Below are positions 27,773 to 36,372 of a stretch of 63,545 nucleotides of DNA, piece by piece. The notes under the pieces were generated by a model that did no database searches, was not told where the DNA came from, and worked only from the letters and a program-made list of their open reading frames with translations. Source of the DNA: Synechococcus sp. 1G10 (GTDB taxonomy: Bacteria; Cyanobacteriota; Cyanobacteriia; PCC-6307; Cyanobiaceae); assembly GCF_002252625.1 (NCBI RefSeq), contig NZ_NQKW01000018.1, positions 1-63,545 of the forward strand. The letters are read 5' to 3'. Both the position numbers and the translations under genes were made by a program. The number at the start of each line of letters is the position of its first letter. Position 1 is the first letter of the stretch.

Positions 27773-27919
27773 TCAGAGCCCCTGTTCGCGGGAAAGGCGC
27801 TGCATGGCATCCTCGGCAATCCCGACCTGGGCAGCGTCACAGGCAGAGGTTTTGCTGAAGTACTTTCCTGCCTTGTTGAGGTTGACCCGGCACCCTCCGT
27901 CAAATATCACCTGATGCAT
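27773..27919 (-). CDS. Short ORF, possibly the shifted 3' end of the secreted protein gene
   Basis: Forty-eight codons starting MHQVIFDGGCRVNLNKAG and ending QRLSREQGL. The start overlaps the stop of the upstream secreted-protein gene by 13 bases in another frame. The amino-acid make-up (FSKTSACDAAQVGIAEDAM) looks protein-like, so either it is a small coupled gene or the two frames were once one ~180-residue protein. Confidence 0.4.
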   Translation of the reverse strand: MHQVIFDGGCRVNLNKAGKYFSKTSACDAAQVGIAEDAMQRLSREQGL

Positions 27920-28296
27920 GCCCCGCTGCCGTTGGTTGCACCTTTGGCGTAGGGGGCCGTATCCCAGAAGACGAAGATCGACTGGGTGTCCAGGCGGTAA
28001 ACCTGTCCACGATTGGCCTCCAGTATTTCGCGCTTGGCAGGTTCACCCTTGGCATCGAAAAAGGCGTTGGGCGTGCTCTCGTTGGGCTTGAGCTCGATCG
28101 TCTGGCCGCCCTTGAGTTGGATGGTCACAAAGCCTTGGCGCTGCGAAAAGCTACACAGCCCTGAAGAGGTGGCCTTGTCGTCTCCTGCGGGAAACACATC
28201 GCAGCGGGCATTAACGGTGTCGGCCAATGCCGGCGATGCGACCGCTACAGCCGCAAAACTCAACAGAGTGGCGGCAAGTGCCCGGAGTCGCTTCAT
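27907..28296 (-). CDS. Secreted hypothetical protein
   Basis: A 129-residue protein with a clear signal peptide (MKRLRALAATLLSFAAVAVA, cleavage likely after SPALA). The mature part has a Cys pair candidate (NARCDVFPAG and GLCSFSQRQG) and a beta-rich look (GFVTIQLKGGQTIELKP, GQVYRLDTQSIFVFWD). Probably periplasmic or exported. No family recognised. The ATG at 28296 begins exactly at the basic n-region; an in-frame start ten codons upstream is less likely. The end may be shifted (see the overlapping short ORF). Confidence 0.65.
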   Translation of the reverse strand: MKRLRALAATLLSFAAVAVASPALADTVNARCDVFPAGDDKATSSGLCSFSQRQGFVTIQLKGGQTIELKPNESTPNAFFDAKGEPAKREILEANRGQVYRLDTQSIFVFWDTAPYAKGATNGSGACIR

Positions 28297-28326
28297 GGCC
28301 AGTCGCGTATGGGAAGTAACGGTCAT

Positions 28327-28763
28327 CGTACCTCAGTTTATAGGTGTCAATTTTGCTTGAATGGATGGCAGCGGCTCGCGGCACGAGGCTGCTTGGGATC
28401 TCCAGAATAGGTTCTGACGTCCAAGAAAGTGATGAACATCATGCCAATGACTCACCATCCAGGAGTCAGATGCAGAAAACCGCAGATGTGATGATCTGGA
28501 AAATCTGATCAGAGCGCCTGCTCTGGACCTCGGCCAATCGTGTGATTGCGCTCGTGTGCGACAGCTGCGTAGGTTGTTGATGTGACCGTTGATTCATTCT
28601 GGCGATCTGATCCCTCTTGGCGAGCTGATCCTCTTTGGTGAACTGTCATGAGTCATGACGGCCTGTCCTTCCTTGCCCACGTTGTCCCGGGCCCTGCAGC
28701 GCCTCCGCCCGTATGCAGTTCTCCTTTCTGGCTGGGGGGTGTCCCAGCCAGCCATGTTCTTGG
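28327..28763. other. Intergenic region without a recognised gene
   Basis: No open frame here looks coding on either strand. The stretch holds promoters for the divergent secreted-protein and N-formylglutamate amidohydrolase genes, and an 18-bp tandem repeat near its right end. Confidence 0.55.
28601..28645. repeat. 18-bp tandem repeat, 2.5 copies
   Basis: GGCGATCTGATCCCTCTT (28601-28618) is followed directly by GGCGAGCTGATCCTCTTT (28619-28636) and a partial third copy GGTGAACTG. It lies about 120 bases upstream of the amidohydrolase start. Confidence 0.75.
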
Positions 28764-29615
28764 ATGAACTCCAACCCTGCTGACATCACACCCCCGTCCC
28801 TGCCCGACATGCCGTTAGCCGTCCCTTTGCTGAACCCCGCCGATCCACCCGTGTTCCGGATCGTCGGGCCCACGGCCCGTTCCCCGCTGCTTCTCACCGC
28901 CGACCACGCCGGCCGAGCCATCCCCCGCCGCCTCGCCGGTCTTCAGCTCAGCGCTGCCGTGCTTGACACCCATGTGGCCTGGGATCTGGGAGTGGCAGGG
29001 CTGGGCGAGCGCCTGTCGGTTCGGCTGGATGCCTTCTTGATCCTGCACAACTACTCAAGGCTGGTGATCGACGTGAACCGTCCGCCTGATGCACCGGACT
29101 CGATCGTGAGCCTCAGCGAGCACACCCTGATCCCCGCTAACGACGATCTCTCCATCGCCGAGCGTGAGGAACGGCGGACTGCACTCTTCGAGCCTTACCA
29201 CCGCCGCATCGCCGCCGAGCTCAATGGCCGCTTGCGCCGGGGGCAGCCCAGTGTGCTGGTGGCGCTGCACAGTTTCACGCCTGTGCATACGGGCCAGGAG
29301 CGCCCCTGGCATGTGGGCGTGCTGCACGGCCGTGATAACCGTCTGGCCCGGCGGGTGCTGCGGGGGCTCAGGCGGGAGCCAGGCCTGCAGGTGGGCGACA
29401 ACGAGCCCTACGCGGTGAGTGACGCCAGCGACCACACCGTGGTGGTGCATGGCGAGCATCGCCGGATTCCCCACGTGGAGCTCGAGGTTCGTCAGGACCT
29501 GCTGGCCACGGCGTCGGGGCAGCAGGAGTGGGCCGAGCGCCTCGCTGCTGTCCTGGAGGAGTCCCTTGCAGACAGCTTCCCGCCATTGCAGGGCGGTGAA
29601 TCGTTCTTAGGCTGA
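28764..29615 (+). CDS. N-formylglutamate amidohydrolase family protein
   Basis: The product of ~283 residues has the family's conserved blocks: TADHAGRAIPRRLAGL (metal-binding His), DTHVAWDLGVAGLG, VIDVNRPPDAPDSI and VALHSFTPVHTG, with the late block DNEPYAV. Members hydrolyse N-formylglutamate or related N-acyl amino acids. Possible starts are 28713, 28764 and 28809. None has a good ribosome-binding site, and the core homology begins after 28809, so the start is uncertain. The stop is followed 3 bases later by the transglutaminase-like gene, so they are probably co-transcribed. Confidence 0.88.
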   Translation: MNSNPADITPPSLPDMPLAVPLLNPADPPVFRIVGPTARSPLLLTADHAGRAIPRRLAGLQLSAAVLDTHVAWDLGVAGLGERLSVRLDAFLILHNYSRLVIDVNRPPDAPDSIVSLSEHTLIPANDDLSIAEREERRTALFEPYHRRIAAELNGRLRRGQPSVLVALHSFTPVHTGQERPWHVGVLHGRDNRLARRVLRGLRREPGLQVGDNEPYAVSDASDHTVVVHGEHRRIPHVELEVRQDLLATASGQQEWAERLAAVLEESLADSFPPLQGGESFLG

Positions 29616-29618
29616 TGG

Positions 29619-30446
29619 ATGGATCAACAGCACAAAGCCTCCCCGGCGATGCAGATCAAGGTTGGGTTCGACCTTGAGCTCCGCTGCCCTCAGCCCACGC
29701 CGGTGATCGTCACCCTTGGCGTTCATGCGAGCCGGGCGTCGGATCTGCTGGAGCCAGACACCCTGCAGGTGGAGCCAGCGGTGCCGCTGCGCTCGTATGT
29801 GGATTCCTATGGCAACCAATGCCAGCGGCTGGTGGCACCCGCCGGCGTGCTGCGCCTGCAGGCCACGGGCTTGGTGGCCGATCCCGGTCAGCCCGATCCG
29901 GTGCTGCCAGCGTTGGAGCAGGTGCCCGTGGATGCTCTGCCGGAAGATGCGCTGCTGTTTCTGCTCTCGAGCCGCTACTGCGAAAGCGATCTGCTCACCG
30001 ATCTGGCCTGGTCCCTGTTCGAGGGGGCTCCGATGGGCTGGGGGCGGGTGCAGGCGATCTGTGATTTCGTGCACCACCATGTGCGCTTCGACTACGGACG
30101 CTCCAGCCCCACCAAATCGGCCGTGACGACCTATGACAGCCGCGAAGGGGTCTGCCGAGACTTTGCCCATCTGGCGATCGCCTTCTGCCGCTGTATGAAC
30201 ATCCCGGCCCGCTACTGCACCGGTTATCTGAGTGACATTGGTGTTCCTCCGCCCCACTCGGCCATGGACTTCTCAGCCTGGTTCGAGGCTTATCTCGGCG
30301 ATGGCTGGTACGTGTTCGATCCCCGCAACAACACTCCGCGGATCGGGCGAATCCTGATCGCCCGTGGCCGGGACGCGGCCGATGTGGCGCTCACCACCAG
30401 TTTCGGGGCATCGACACTGGAATCGTTCCGGGTGTGGACCGCCTGA
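29619..30446 (+). CDS. Transglutaminase-like protein of the Anbu-associated type
   Basis: A 275-residue protein with an N-terminal beta domain (~1-100) and a transglutaminase/protease-like core. The catalytic Cys is Cys179 (DSREGVCRDFAH) and Asp234 lies in YVFDPRNNTP. The position where most members carry the catalytic His is Ser219 (AMDFSAWFEAYLG), so the classical Cys-His-Asp triad is incomplete. Homologues often sit beside Anbu, alpha-E and ATP-grasp genes in putative peptide-making loci. Here the partner is an N-formylglutamate amidohydrolase-like gene immediately upstream. Confidence 0.85.
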   Translation: MDQQHKASPAMQIKVGFDLELRCPQPTPVIVTLGVHASRASDLLEPDTLQVEPAVPLRSYVDSYGNQCQRLVAPAGVLRLQATGLVADPGQPDPVLPALEQVPVDALPEDALLFLLSSRYCESDLLTDLAWSLFEGAPMGWGRVQAICDFVHHHVRFDYGRSSPTKSAVTTYDSREGVCRDFAHLAIAFCRCMNIPARYCTGYLSDIGVPPPHSAMDFSAWFEAYLGDGWYVFDPRNNTPRIGRILIARGRDAADVALTTSFGASTLESFRVWTA

Positions 30447-30509
30447 GCCGGATGTGGCGCAGTCATCGCCAACTGCTTCAGGATGCAGATCTTGGCGTTG
30501 TGATTCGCT

Positions 30510-30635
30510 TCAGGGCAGGGTGAAGCCGGAGGTGTTCAGGTGCTTGAGGTCGAGCATCACGATCGTGAGCCAACCCATCAGCGCCAGGCCGCCCACCACG
30601 GCAAGAACAATCAGAACGCCAGCCAGCGCTGACAT
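30510..30635 (-). CDS. Small single-span membrane protein
   Basis: Forty-one residues from an ATG at 30635: MSALAGVLIVLAVVGGLALM followed by GWLTIVMLDLKHLNTSGFTL. It has one strong membrane helix with a short polar tail, the make-up of the small thylakoid or stress-related membrane proteins of picocyanobacteria. An in-frame start 19 codons earlier exists but adds an unlikely N-terminus. No family named. Confidence 0.55.
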   Translation of the reverse strand: MSALAGVLIVLAVVGGLALMGWLTIVMLDLKHLNTSGFTLP

Positions 30636-30981
30636 TGCAGAGCTTTTGTCGTTCGTCACAGGTGACCGCGGATGCTGAATGAAGTATGCCATGGGCAGGC
30701 TGTCAATTCGTGATCATTTGGAGCCGGCAGTAGTTCCGGCGAGAGATATTTCGCCGCGGTTTGCTCTTCGGGGCCTGAAGATACCTCGCCTGAGGATATC
30801 TCTCCTGATGAGTCCTTCCCTCCCCGCCGTCGTGCTGATGATCGGCTCACCCCTTTGGGTCCGCCTAGGTGTGTGGTGCCACCAGGTTGTCCCGGCTGAC
30901 AGAGGGGTGTGAGGCGGAGGTGGACAGCCGTGAGGCTGAAGCGTTGGCGATCCAATCGACGCCCCTTGCGATGCTTGGGGC
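30636..30981. other. Intergenic region with degenerate repeats
   Basis: No convincing gene. It contains two adjacent 15-bp repeats, GAAGATACCTCGCCT (30777-30791) and GAGGATATCTCTCCT (30792-30806), with a related copy near 30741-30755. It must also hold the promoter of the amine oxidase gene. Confidence 0.55.
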
Positions 30982-32403
30982 ATGACTGTCGTCTCTGTTG
31001 AACCCGTCGATGCCGTGGTGGTGGGCGGTGGCCTCTCCGGTCTGGTGGCGGCCCGCTCCCTGCAGCTGGCGGGGCACTCCGTACGCCTGATCGAGGCAGC
31101 CGCCACGGTGGGAGGTCGGATGGCTGGTGAGCGTCTGCAGCGGGAGGGAGGCCGCCAGCCCTGGATCGACCTGGGCGGCCAGTGGGTCGGCCCCAGCCAG
31201 ACCCGTTTTCTGGACCTCCTGGATCGCCACCGCATCCGCCGCTTCGAGTCCCCCCATTCCGGCGAGACGGTGCTGGTGTTCGGCGGGAGCCGCTGCACCT
31301 TCGCCGGCTTTTTCCAGGGCTTCCCCGAGGGCCAGCCCCCCGCCGTTCCCAGCGCCGACTGGGACGACGCCATGGCGGCCCTGGAGCAGTTCCAGGCACT
31401 GGTGGCCCAGCTGCCGGAAGGCCACCCCCACCACCATCCCACCGCCGCTGAGCTCGATCGCCGCAGCTTCCAGGACTGGATCGACGCCCACACCCACACA
31501 CCATTCGCCGCGTGGTACTTCGCCTACTTCTGCCGGGCGGTGGGCTTCCTGGGCCCAGCTGAGCCGGAGCAGGTGTCGCTGCTGCATGTGCTCTGGGGCC
31601 AGCGCACCGCCCCCCAGGGTGATCACCCGGAGGAGTTCCTGCTCCACGGCGGTGCGGGCCAGCTGCCGGCCCTGCTTGCCGCCGAGCTGGGGGATGGGGT
31701 GCTGCGGCTTGGCGAGCCGGTGCGGGCCATTGAGCAGGCGTTCCCTGAGGCCGAGCGCGATGGCCCGGCCGGGCACCCCGTGCAGATTCACACTGATCTG
31801 GCCACTTATTCGTGCCGCGCCGTGATCGTGGCCATGCCGCCGGCGCAGGTGGCCGATCTGCACTTCATGCCGGCGCTGCCCGCCGACCGCCAGCAGCTCA
31901 ACCAGGGGATGGCAATGGGTGACTGCGCCAAGGTGCTGGTGGCGTACCCAACCCCCTGGTGGCGCCAGCAGGGGCTTTCGGGGATCGCCATCGGTGATCG
32001 GCCCACCGTGGAGCTCTGCGCCGATAGCTCCGATCCCGAGAACGGCTGCGGCGTCCTGGCCGCCTTCGTGGTGGGGCACCGCTACCGGCGTTGGTCCGCC
32101 CTGGACGCCGCCGGGCGCAGGCAGGCGGTGCTGGCTGATCTGGGCGCCTACCTGGGACCCCAGGCTCTCGAGCCCCTGGCCTATGTGGAGAAGGACTGGC
32201 CGTCGGTGCCGTTCGTGGGTGGCGCCTATGCCGGCTGGATGCCCCCGGGGCTGTGGACCCGCTGCGGTGAGGCCATGCGCCGGCCCCACGGCCGGGTGTT
32301 CTGGGCCGGCACCGAGGTGGCCGAGCGCTGGCCCGGTTTCTTCGAGGGGGCGGTGCGGAGCGGCGAGGCGACGGCGGCGGCGCTGGTGCAACAGCTTGGC
32401 TGA
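30982..32403 (+). CDS. FAD-dependent amine oxidase family protein
   Basis: A 473-residue flavoprotein: VVVGGGLSGLVAARSLQLAG (FAD Rossmann motif), then GGRMAGERL, LGGQWVGPSQTRF and the C-terminal FAD-contact block RVFWAGTEVAERWPGFFEGA. This layout matches the monoamine oxidase/putrescine oxidase group rather than phytoene desaturases. The substrate is probably a primary or poly-amine, unproven. The stop overlaps the start of the FUSC-like gene. Confidence 0.88.
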   Translation: MTVVSVEPVDAVVVGGGLSGLVAARSLQLAGHSVRLIEAAATVGGRMAGERLQREGGRQPWIDLGGQWVGPSQTRFLDLLDRHRIRRFESPHSGETVLVFGGSRCTFAGFFQGFPEGQPPAVPSADWDDAMAALEQFQALVAQLPEGHPHHHPTAAELDRRSFQDWIDAHTHTPFAAWYFAYFCRAVGFLGPAEPEQVSLLHVLWGQRTAPQGDHPEEFLLHGGAGQLPALLAAELGDGVLRLGEPVRAIEQAFPEAERDGPAGHPVQIHTDLATYSCRAVIVAMPPAQVADLHFMPALPADRQQLNQGMAMGDCAKVLVAYPTPWWRQQGLSGIAIGDRPTVELCADSSDPENGCGVLAAFVVGHRYRRWSALDAAGRRQAVLADLGAYLGPQALEPLAYVEKDWPSVPFVGGAYAGWMPPGLWTRCGEAMRRPHGRVFWAGTEVAERWPGFFEGAVRSGEATAAALVQQLG

Positions 32404-32902
32404 ATTCAGATCCCCACAGCTGCGCGAACGCGATCCCCGTGAGCTGGGCTGGCGGCTCTGGAGCCTGCATGCCCTGCGTACAGCTCTTGCGGCTGGTGTC
32501 TCGATGGCCTTGGCCAGCGGCCTCGGCCTGTCGGATCCCTACTGGGCACCGATCACCACGATCATCGTCACCCAGTCGACCCTGGTCGATTCCTGGCTGA
32601 TCTCACGCCGCCGGCTGCTGGGCACGGCCCTGGGTGTGGTGTTCGGTGCCGCTCAGGTGCAGTGGCTGCCCGCGGGGCTGCCGGCTTACGTGGCCGCCAT
32701 CCTGCTGCTGGGGCTGGTCTGCGGCCTGCTGCGCCTTCACCAGAGCGCCTACCGCTTCGGGGGCATCGCCCTCACCATCGTCAGCCTCGTGCCCCACGCC
32801 ACACCTGTCTGGGGCCTGGCCTGGTTCCGCTTCGTGGATGTCAGCCTCGGCATCCTGGTGAGTCTGGCGATCACCGTGGTCTGGCCTGAGCGCCTCAGCT
32901 GA
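32396..32902 (+). CDS. FUSC-like membrane protein (aromatic acid exporter type)
   Basis: About 168 residues with four or five membrane segments. SLHALRTALAAGVSMALA, SDPYWAPITTIIVTQSTL and SRRRLLGTALGVVFGA are the hallmark of FUSC/YccS-type N-terminal domains. It lacks the large cytosolic part of full-length exporters. There is no early ATG; I use a TTG at 32396, which overlaps the amine oxidase stop by 8 bases and keeps the pre-helix sequence LAEFRSPQLRERDP. It is followed by a one-base overlap (TGATGG) with the methyltransferase. Confidence 0.75.
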   Translation: MAEFRSPQLRERDPRELGWRLWSLHALRTALAAGVSMALASGLGLSDPYWAPITTIIVTQSTLVDSWLISRRRLLGTALGVVFGAAQVQWLPAGLPAYVAAILLLGLVCGLLRLHQSAYRFGGIALTIVSLVPHATPVWGLAWFRFVDVSLGILVSLAITVVWPERLS

Positions 32903-34020
32903 TGGCTGTCCGGCAGTACCGCCATCCGCTGATTCCCAGGGCCAGGGCCCCGGAGCATGAGCAGGCTCTGATGGAGACCTCGAAGACGTTTCGCGCCTCC
33001 TTCCAGCAGCTCCTCCAGCGCCGCATCGGCGAGGTCCTCGGCGATGTGGCGCTGCCGGCTTCGGAGCTGCGGCGGCGCTGGCCCGAGCTGCGCCGACAGC
33101 TCGATACCTGCCCGCGTATCCAGGCGGCCCATCAGCGGCGCGCCGCCATCCAGGACCAGCTCTGGGCCACGGTCAAGGCAGCGATCGCGGGCGACCGCCA
33201 GCGCCTGGAGGCGGTCGCCCACAGCCAGCGCCGGGGACCGGGCAGCCTGCAGCTGACGGCCGATCTGGTCATCCCCTCCCACCAGCTCAAGGCCGACATC
33301 CACCGCATGCCGGGGGGCTACCTCAACGCACAGGAGGAAGACGGTGTCGTCACCGGTGCCCTCTACGACCATGGCGTGTTCCTGTACGGCCAGGGCTGGT
33401 TCGGTCCCCTCAACGATGCCCCCGGCAGGACCGTGATCGAGCAGGTGCTGGCCTGTGATCACGCTGGCCTGCGGCCGCGGCGGATCCTCGATCTGGGCTG
33501 CGGGGCGGGCCACAGCACCCTGCCCTATGCGGCGGCCTTCCCCGAGGCCGAGGTGTGGGGGATCGACCTGGGGGCCTCCCTGCTGCGCTACGCCAGTGCG
33601 CGGGCGCGGCTGCTCGATCACGCGGTTCACTTCGTCCAGCAGGATGCCGAACGAACCGGCTTCGGGGATCGCAGCTTCGATCTGATCGTCAGCCACATCC
33701 TGCTGCACGAAATCCCGGCTGCCGCCAGACGGCGCCTGTTCGCCGAAGCCCATCGCCTGCTCAGGCCACAGGGCCTGATGGTGCACCTCGACAGCGCCCG
33801 CTTCCTTCGCCCCTCGACTCCGGCCGCCCGTTACTTCCGTGACACGGAGGTCTGGGTGAACTCGGAGCCCTATCTGGCGTCCTCCCCGGATCACGCCTTC
33901 GCGTCCTATGCCCTCGAGGCCGGCTTCGCCCCGGATCGCTTCCAGGTGCAAGAGCTGCCGGGCCATACCGGGGCCGGCGGCAGCCCCCACTGGCTGGCCT
34001 TCTGCGCCAGGAAGTGCTGA
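32902..34020 (+). CDS. Class I SAM-dependent methyltransferase with N-terminal helical domain
   Basis: A 372-residue protein. Residues ~1-170 form a helical region with an RxxPE-type start (RHPLIPRARAPEHEQALMET). The methyltransferase domain follows with motif I RRILDLGCGAGHSTLPYA, WGIDLGASLLRYA and FDLIVSHILLHEIP. Tyr- and Trp-rich pieces before motif I (YDHGVFLYGQGWFGPL) may contact substrate. It is coupled to the FUSC-like gene by a one-base overlap, so amine oxidase, exporter-like protein and methyltransferase likely form one unit acting on a small molecule. Substrate unknown. Confidence 0.85.
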   Translation: MAVRQYRHPLIPRARAPEHEQALMETSKTFRASFQQLLQRRIGEVLGDVALPASELRRRWPELRRQLDTCPRIQAAHQRRAAIQDQLWATVKAAIAGDRQRLEAVAHSQRRGPGSLQLTADLVIPSHQLKADIHRMPGGYLNAQEEDGVVTGALYDHGVFLYGQGWFGPLNDAPGRTVIEQVLACDHAGLRPRRILDLGCGAGHSTLPYAAAFPEAEVWGIDLGASLLRYASARARLLDHAVHFVQQDAERTGFGDRSFDLIVSHILLHEIPAAARRRLFAEAHRLLRPQGLMVHLDSARFLRPSTPAARYFRDTEVWVNSEPYLASSPDHAFASYALEAGFAPDRFQVQELPGHTGAGGSPHWLAFCARKC

Positions 34021-34099
34021 GCCCGCCGGAGATCGGACCCGTCTGTGCACAACACTCCAGGCGCCGATACGCTGGCGGACTCCCCACAGCACAGGTGCC

Positions 34100-34306
34100 A
34101 TGGCCCCCAGGGTCTCCCCAGCAGCCCGCAGCAGGCGAGTGAGCCGGGAAGACGCCCTGGAGCAGCTCGATCTGGCCACCCTGGCCCAGGCCTACCGCTC
34201 CGGTCATTCGGTGTACCTGGGTCGCGGCGACTTCTGGGTCTGGGCTCAGGACGGCATCCCTTCCTGGCTGGTGCCCCGGTTCGATGATCTTGGCTTCCTG
34301 CCCTGA
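34100..34306 (+). CDS. Small conserved-looking hypothetical protein
   Basis: Sixty-eight residues from an ATG at 34100: a basic start (MAPRVSPAARSRRVSRED), then LEQLDLATLAQAYRSG and SVYLGRGDFWVWAQDG. No membrane segment. Codon use is like the neighbours. Function unknown. Confidence 0.5.
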   Translation: MAPRVSPAARSRRVSREDALEQLDLATLAQAYRSGHSVYLGRGDFWVWAQDGIPSWLVPRFDDLGFLP

Positions 34307-34526
34307 TGCTCCCGGGTGATCGGCGGCAGAGCGAACACGGCAGCGAGGCCGACGCACCTGGAACCGTGACGGTAGCCTTGTAACCATGTGCTCACTTGTC
34401 AGGGCAGTGGCCAGGGCAGTGGCCTCCGTCGACCTGCGTTCCCAGCCCATCGTTGCGCTCAAGCCGGCCTCTGCCGATAGCGGTACGCCGGCCTCCGACA
34501 GCCGCTAGCAGGACGGCGTCTCCAGC

Positions 34527-35156
34527 GTGGAACACGCCAGCCTGCGGCGACATGGGTTTGGCCACGCCAGGTTGCTCGCGATTCCCCTGGCACTGATCGC
34601 CACCACCGCCGGCGCAGGCGGCTGGGTGCTCAATCACTGGGGCGTGGTCGAAACCGACGACGCCCAGCTGCAGGGCACCCTCACCCCCATCTCCAGCCGC
34701 CTGCCTGGATCCATCGACCACGTGGCGGTGAAGGACAACCAGACCGTGCGCCCCGGCCAGCTGCTGTTCAGTCTCGACGACCGCAACGATCGCGCCTCGG
34801 TCCTGGCGGACCAGGCGCTCGTCACCGCCGGCACCGCAGCGGCCGAGGTGCGCCAGGCCACCGTGGCCGTCGCCGCCGCCCGCCTGCGGCTCTCCTGCGA
34901 CAGGGTCGTGGCGCCCGAGGCGGGCCGGATCGGCGCCAAGCAGGCCGAGCCGGGCATGCAGGTGATGCTGCACGCCCCCTACCCCTCCCAGGGCCAGTGG
35001 AACAAGGCCGCCCTTCAGCTTCTCAGTGCAGAGGTCAACCGTCAGGCGTCGCTGCTGGCCTTCGGCGATGTGTTCAGAACCGTGGCGGCGCTGTTTCTGG
35101 CGGTGGTGCCCCTGGTGCTGCTGCTCGGCAAGCCAGAGCCGAACGGCCCTGGCTGA
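34527..35156 (+). pseudogene. Deletion fusion of an EmrA-type adaptor to the end of an EmrB-type permease
   Basis: The open frame of 209 codons (GTG start) joins parts of two genes. Residues ~1-140 are a membrane-fusion protein: an anchor (LLAIPLALIATTAGAGGW), a lipoyl half-motif (VKDNQTVRPGQLLFSLDD), a shortened coiled coil and RVVAPEAGRIGAKQAEPG. Residues ~165-209 (EVNRQASLLAFGDVF, then ALFLAVVPLVLLLGKP) are the last helix and tail of a DHA2/EmrB drug exporter. A deletion has removed the end of the adaptor gene and nearly all of the permease. The protein cannot transport. A 40-codon frame from 34386 precedes it and may be its old leader or start. Confidence 0.8.
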
Positions 35157-35222
35157 GGTCCGCCAGCAGCAGGCTGTGGGCCAGCCCGGCCCGTTCGATC
35201 AGACCCTCCAGGCTGTTCTGCA

Positions 35223-36314
35223 CTAGTGTGGTGTCCCGGAGATTTGTGAGCAAAGTCGCTGGAGCTTCTCCAGGATTGAATCCGCCGTGGCCGTCCAGTT
35301 GAACGGGGCCTTGGTTTTGTTGTAGGCCGCCACGAACTGCTCGATCTTGGCAATCAGTTCTTTGACGCTCGAGAAGCTGCCACGCCGGATGGCCCGCTGG
35401 GTGATGATCCCAAACCAGCGCTCCACCTGATTGAGCCAGGAGGCGTAGGTGGGTGTGTAGTGGACATGGAAGCGGGGCCGCTGCGCCAGCCAGGACCTGA
35501 CCTTGGCGTGCTTGTGGGTGCAGTAGTTGTCCACGATCAGGTGGACATCAAGGTCCTCGGGGACGGACTTCTCGATCTGGCGCAGGAAGCCCAGGAACTC
35601 CTGGTGCCGGTGGCGGGGCTTGCACTGGCTGATCACCTCACCGGTGGCCACGTCCAAGGCGGCGAATAGGGTGGTGGTGCCGTGGCGGATGTAGTCGTGG
35701 GTGACGCCTTCCACGTAACCCAGGCCCATGGGCAGCAGCGGCTGAGTCCGATCCAGGGCCTGGATCTGCGTCTTCTCGTCGACGCAGAGCACCATCGCCT
35801 TGTCCGGCGGATTCAGGTACAAGCCGACGATGTCGCGGACCTTCTCCACAAAGAACGGGTCGGTGGAGAGCTTGAAGTGCTTCTGCCGGTGCGGCTGCAC
35901 CGAGAAGGTCTGCAACCAGCGGTGCACCGTGGTCTTGGAGATCCCAGTGGCAGCGGCGAGTGAGCGAGCGCTCCACTGGGTGCTTCCATCAGCTGGCTTG
36001 GTTTGGAGTGCCCGGTTGATCACCTCGGCCACCGTGTCGTCCTCGTAGGTGCGAGGCCGGCCGGGGCGCAGCTCATCGTGCAAGCCCTCCAGTCCCAGCT
36101 CCCGGTAGCGCTTGCGCCACTTGCCGACCGTCATCCCGGTCAGCCCCATTCGCTTGGCGATGGCCGTGTTGGTTTCGCCAGCACCGCAGGCCAGCACGAT
36201 CTGGGCGCGCTGCACGATCGAATGAGGTAGCGAGCGAGAGCTGGCGATGCTCTGCAGCTGCTGAACTTCGTCCTCCGTGAGAACCAGCGGTGGAATCGGA
36301 CGACCGACAGCCAT
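35223..36314 (-). CDS. IS630-family transposase
   Basis: An intact 363-residue transposase. The N-terminal helix-turn-helix region (ETNTAIAKRMGLTGMTVGKW) has a second HTH (STQWSARSLAAATGISKTTV). The DDE core has VLCVDEKTQIQALDRTQP (Asp), VHLIVDNYCTHKHAKV (Asp) and SWLNQVERWFGIIT (Glu). All catalytic residues are present, so it may be active. The TAG stop (35223-35225) lies in the duplicated target TA plus one host base, outside the IS proper. Confidence 0.95.
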   Translation of the reverse strand: MAVGRPIPPLVLTEDEVQQLQSIASSRSLPHSIVQRAQIVLACGAGETNTAIAKRMGLTGMTVGKWRKRYRELGLEGLHDELRPGRPRTYEDDTVAEVINRALQTKPADGSTQWSARSLAAATGISKTTVHRWLQTFSVQPHRQKHFKLSTDPFFVEKVRDIVGLYLNPPDKAMVLCVDEKTQIQALDRTQPLLPMGLGYVEGVTHDYIRHGTTTLFAALDVATGEVISQCKPRHRHQEFLGFLRQIEKSVPEDLDVHLIVDNYCTHKHAKVRSWLAQRPRFHVHYTPTYASWLNQVERWFGIITQRAIRRGSFSSVKELIAKIEQFVAAYNKTKAPFNWTATADSILEKLQRLCSQISGTPH

Positions 36315-36372
36315 GGAAAGACTCCCTCGGGAGACACTCCATATTCTATCAGTTATTTGCAGGACTGTTCAC
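35226..36372. mobile_element. IS630-family insertion sequence, complete
   Basis: The element is 1147 bp between duplicated TA dinucleotides (35224-35225 and 36373-36374). The ends match imperfectly: GTGTGGTGTCC at the left and GTGAACAGTCC (reverse complement of the right end). TA duplication and size fit IS630/Tc1. The target is the TetR gene; the reading frame is restored exactly when the element is removed, so the insertion was clean and is probably recent. Confidence 0.9.

Noticed and set aside
30865-32391. 508-codon open frame on the minus strand
   Set aside because: Antisense to the FAD amine oxidase, which has unmistakable FAD motifs.
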